DNA of 7,018 nucleotides from the NCBI GenBank assembly GCA_964500365.1, contig CAZCPB010000232.1, positions 1 through 7,018 of the forward strand, given 5' to 3'. Under the pieces are notes generated by a model, which was given only the letters and a program-made list of their open reading frames with translations, ran no database searches and was not told the origin of the DNA. Shown here one piece after another: positions 6,128-7,018 of this stretch. The stretch's first letter is position 1. Every line of letters starts with the position of its first letter. Source of the stretch: CAZCPB01 sp964500365. GTDB lineage: Bacteria; Planctomycetota; Phycisphaerae; Phycisphaerales; UBA1924. The translations under genes were made by a program, and so were the position numbers.

Positions 6128-6364
6128 TCAGCCAGCCTTGCGACGCCGGCCGTTGGCGCTCGGCTTGATCGACACGACCACCAGGATGTTGATGTGCTCG
6201 GGCACGCCGTTCTTGTCCGTGACCACCACGGTGCGCTCGTTGATCGGGGGGACGTACACGAAGTCGGGGTCAGGAACGTGGATCACGCGGCCCTCGGCCA
6301 GGTGAATGTCAAACGGCTGGAACGGACGGGCACGCTGGAATCGGCGTACTTCTTCGTTGGTCAT
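6128..6364 (-). CDS. Small conserved hypothetical protein between E1 alpha and E1 beta
   Basis: This 78-residue protein has no function I can name. It begins M-T-N-E-E-V-R-R-F, then has R-A-R-P-F-Q-P-F-D-I-H-L-A-E-G-R (11-26), V-P-D-P-D-F-V (30-36), R-T-V-V-V (44-48) and a hydrophobic strand H-I-N-I-L-V-V-V-S-I (57-66), and ends in a basic tail (N-G-R-R-R-K). The alternating pattern suggests a small beta-rich fold; there is no signal peptide or membrane helix. I recall similar small proteins with R-P-F-x-P-F and a late I-D/N-x-L-x-V-x-x-I strand in many copies in Planctomycetota and some other phyla, uncharacterised as far as I know. A GAGG seven bases before the ATG overlaps the E1 alpha stop, with 9 bases between the genes and 14 before E1 beta. 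That coding-like layout supports a real, co-translated gene. It could modulate the dehydrogenase, or simply be a recent insertion. Confidence 0.75.
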   Translation of the reverse strand: MTNEEVRRFQRARPFQPFDIHLAEGRVIHVPDPDFVYVPPINERTVVVTDKNGVPEHINILVVVSIKPSANGRRRKAG

Positions 6365-6368
6365 GGAG

Positions 6369-6375
6369 CCCCCTC
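6369..6375 (-). promoter_or_regulatory. Shine-Dalgarno sequence overlapping the E1 alpha stop
   Basis: On the minus strand the E1 alpha TGA runs straight into GAGGGGG, and CTCC then leads to the ATG of the small gene at 6364. The GAGG core is 7 bases from the start. The overlap of stop and SD suggests re-initiation from E1 alpha into the small gene. Confidence 0.6.
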
Positions 6376-7018
6376 AGACACGCTCGGCTTCGGTCTTCAG
6401 CCCGACTTGATCGGGGCTTTGCCCGAGGCTCGTGGTCCGCATCGTCCGCTTCTGGACCTCCAACTCCGGCGGCAGGGGCGCCCCAAACGTGTAGTCGAAG
6501 ATGTCGTCTGTCGTCGGCTTCTCGATCCCCTCTGCGGTCTTCACGACCTCCGCCACGATCACCTTCGACTTCTCATCGATCGCCTTCTGGCGCGCCTCGT
6601 CCCACAGACCCTTGGCCTCGATGTATTTCCGCAGCCGGATGAGCGGGTCCTTCCCGATCCACGCGTCCACTTCCTTGGCGTCGCGGTACCGGCGCGCATC
6701 GTCCGCCGTCGTGTGGTCCGCCAACCGGTACGTCACCGCCTCGATGAACGACGGGCCCCCGCCCGCCCGCGCCCGTTCGATCGCATCGCGGCTGGCTTTC
6801 ACCACAGCGAACAGGTCGTTGCCGTCCACCTGCACCGTCGGCATGTCGTACGCCAGTGCTTTCTGCGCCACCGTGGACGAGTTCATCTGGATGTCGCGCG
6901 GCACGCTGATCGCCCATTGGTTGTTCTGGCAGAAGAACACGCACGGCACCTGCAGCACGCTCGCGAAGTTCATCGCCTCGTGGAAGTCGCCCTCGCTGGT
7001 GGCGCCGTCGCCGAAGTA
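6374..7018 (-). CDS. pdhA: 2-oxoacid (pyruvate-type) dehydrogenase E1 component, alpha subunit (partial, N-terminus missing)
   Basis: The visible part is the C-terminal 214 residues; the N-terminal part, about 150 residues in this family, lies beyond the right edge, so the start and promoter of the cluster are not seen. The thiamine diphosphate binding motif opens the fragment: G-D-G-A-T-S-E-G-D-F-H-E-A closing with C-Q-N-N-Q-W-A-I-S (GDG at visible residues 3-5, NN at 32-33). V-Q-V-D-G-N-D follows at 62-68, and the active-site loop H-T-T-A-D-D-A-R-R-Y-R-D at 102-113 matches the conserved regulatory/substrate loop of PdhA and BkdA proteins. D-P-L-I-R-L-R-K-Y (visible 121-129) is typical of the helical C-terminal part. 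The protein ends with about 20 polar residues after P-P-E-L-E-V-Q, a slightly long tail. Its stop overlaps the ribosome binding site of the small gene. Pyruvate is the likeliest substrate, but branched-chain oxoacids are not excluded. Confidence 0.95.
   Translation of the reverse strand, partial: YFGDGATSEGDFHEAMNFASVLQVPCVFFCQNNQWAISVPRDIQMNSSTVAQKALAYDMPTVQVDGNDLFAVVKASRDAIERARAGGGPSFIEAVTYRLADHTTADDARRYRDAKEVDAWIGKDPLIRLRKYIEAKGLWDEARQKAIDEKSKVIVAEVVKTAEGIEKPTTDDIFDYTFGAPLPPELEVQKRTMRTTSLGQSPDQVGLKTEAERV

Noticed and set aside
5064..6305. 413-codon plus-strand open frame antisense to E1 beta and the small gene.
   Set aside because: Composition is typical antisense shadow (Asp/His/Arg/Val repeats); E1 beta in the opposite strand is unmistakable.

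Overview
This is a GC-rich bacterial window with seven protein genes, two of them cut by the window edges. I see no tRNA, rRNA, CRISPR array or insertion sequence. The 78-residue protein with an RPFQPFDIHLAEGR N-terminus resembles a small family that I associate with Planctomycetota and a few other GC-rich phyla. A Phycisphaera-like planctomycete is therefore a reasonable guess, but not a proven one.

The left part (1-2038) holds a divergent pair. On the minus strand is the N-terminal 160 residues of a DinB-like metal-binding four-helix protein, running off the left edge. On the plus strand is a membrane-anchored calcineurin-type metallophosphoesterase. The 248 bases between them have no convincing gene, but a small hairpin overlaps the likely ribosome binding site of the phosphoesterase.

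The rest (2083-7018) is one minus-strand cluster that reads right to left: pyruvate-dehydrogenase-type E1 alpha (cut at the right edge), a small unknown protein, E1 beta, a CoA-transferase of the acetyl-CoA hydrolase/4-hydroxybutyrate CoA-transferase family, and the lipoylated E2 acyltransferase. E1 and E2 would decarboxylate a 2-oxoacid, most likely pyruvate, and place the acyl group on CoA. The CoA-transferase could then exchange that CoA with another organic acid. No E3 (dihydrolipoamide dehydrogenase) gene is visible. It cannot lie directly downstream, because the cluster ends facing the convergent phosphoesterase.

The noteworthy features are the unknown small gene placed between E1 alpha and E1 beta with very short gaps, the CoA-transferase nested between E1 beta and E2, a 74-base near-perfect palindrome plus a degenerate GAAGT repeat in the spacer before E2, and a 9-bp inverted repeat just after E1 beta. 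These hairpins could set different expression levels for parts of the operon. I see no clearly new defence or mobile system here.
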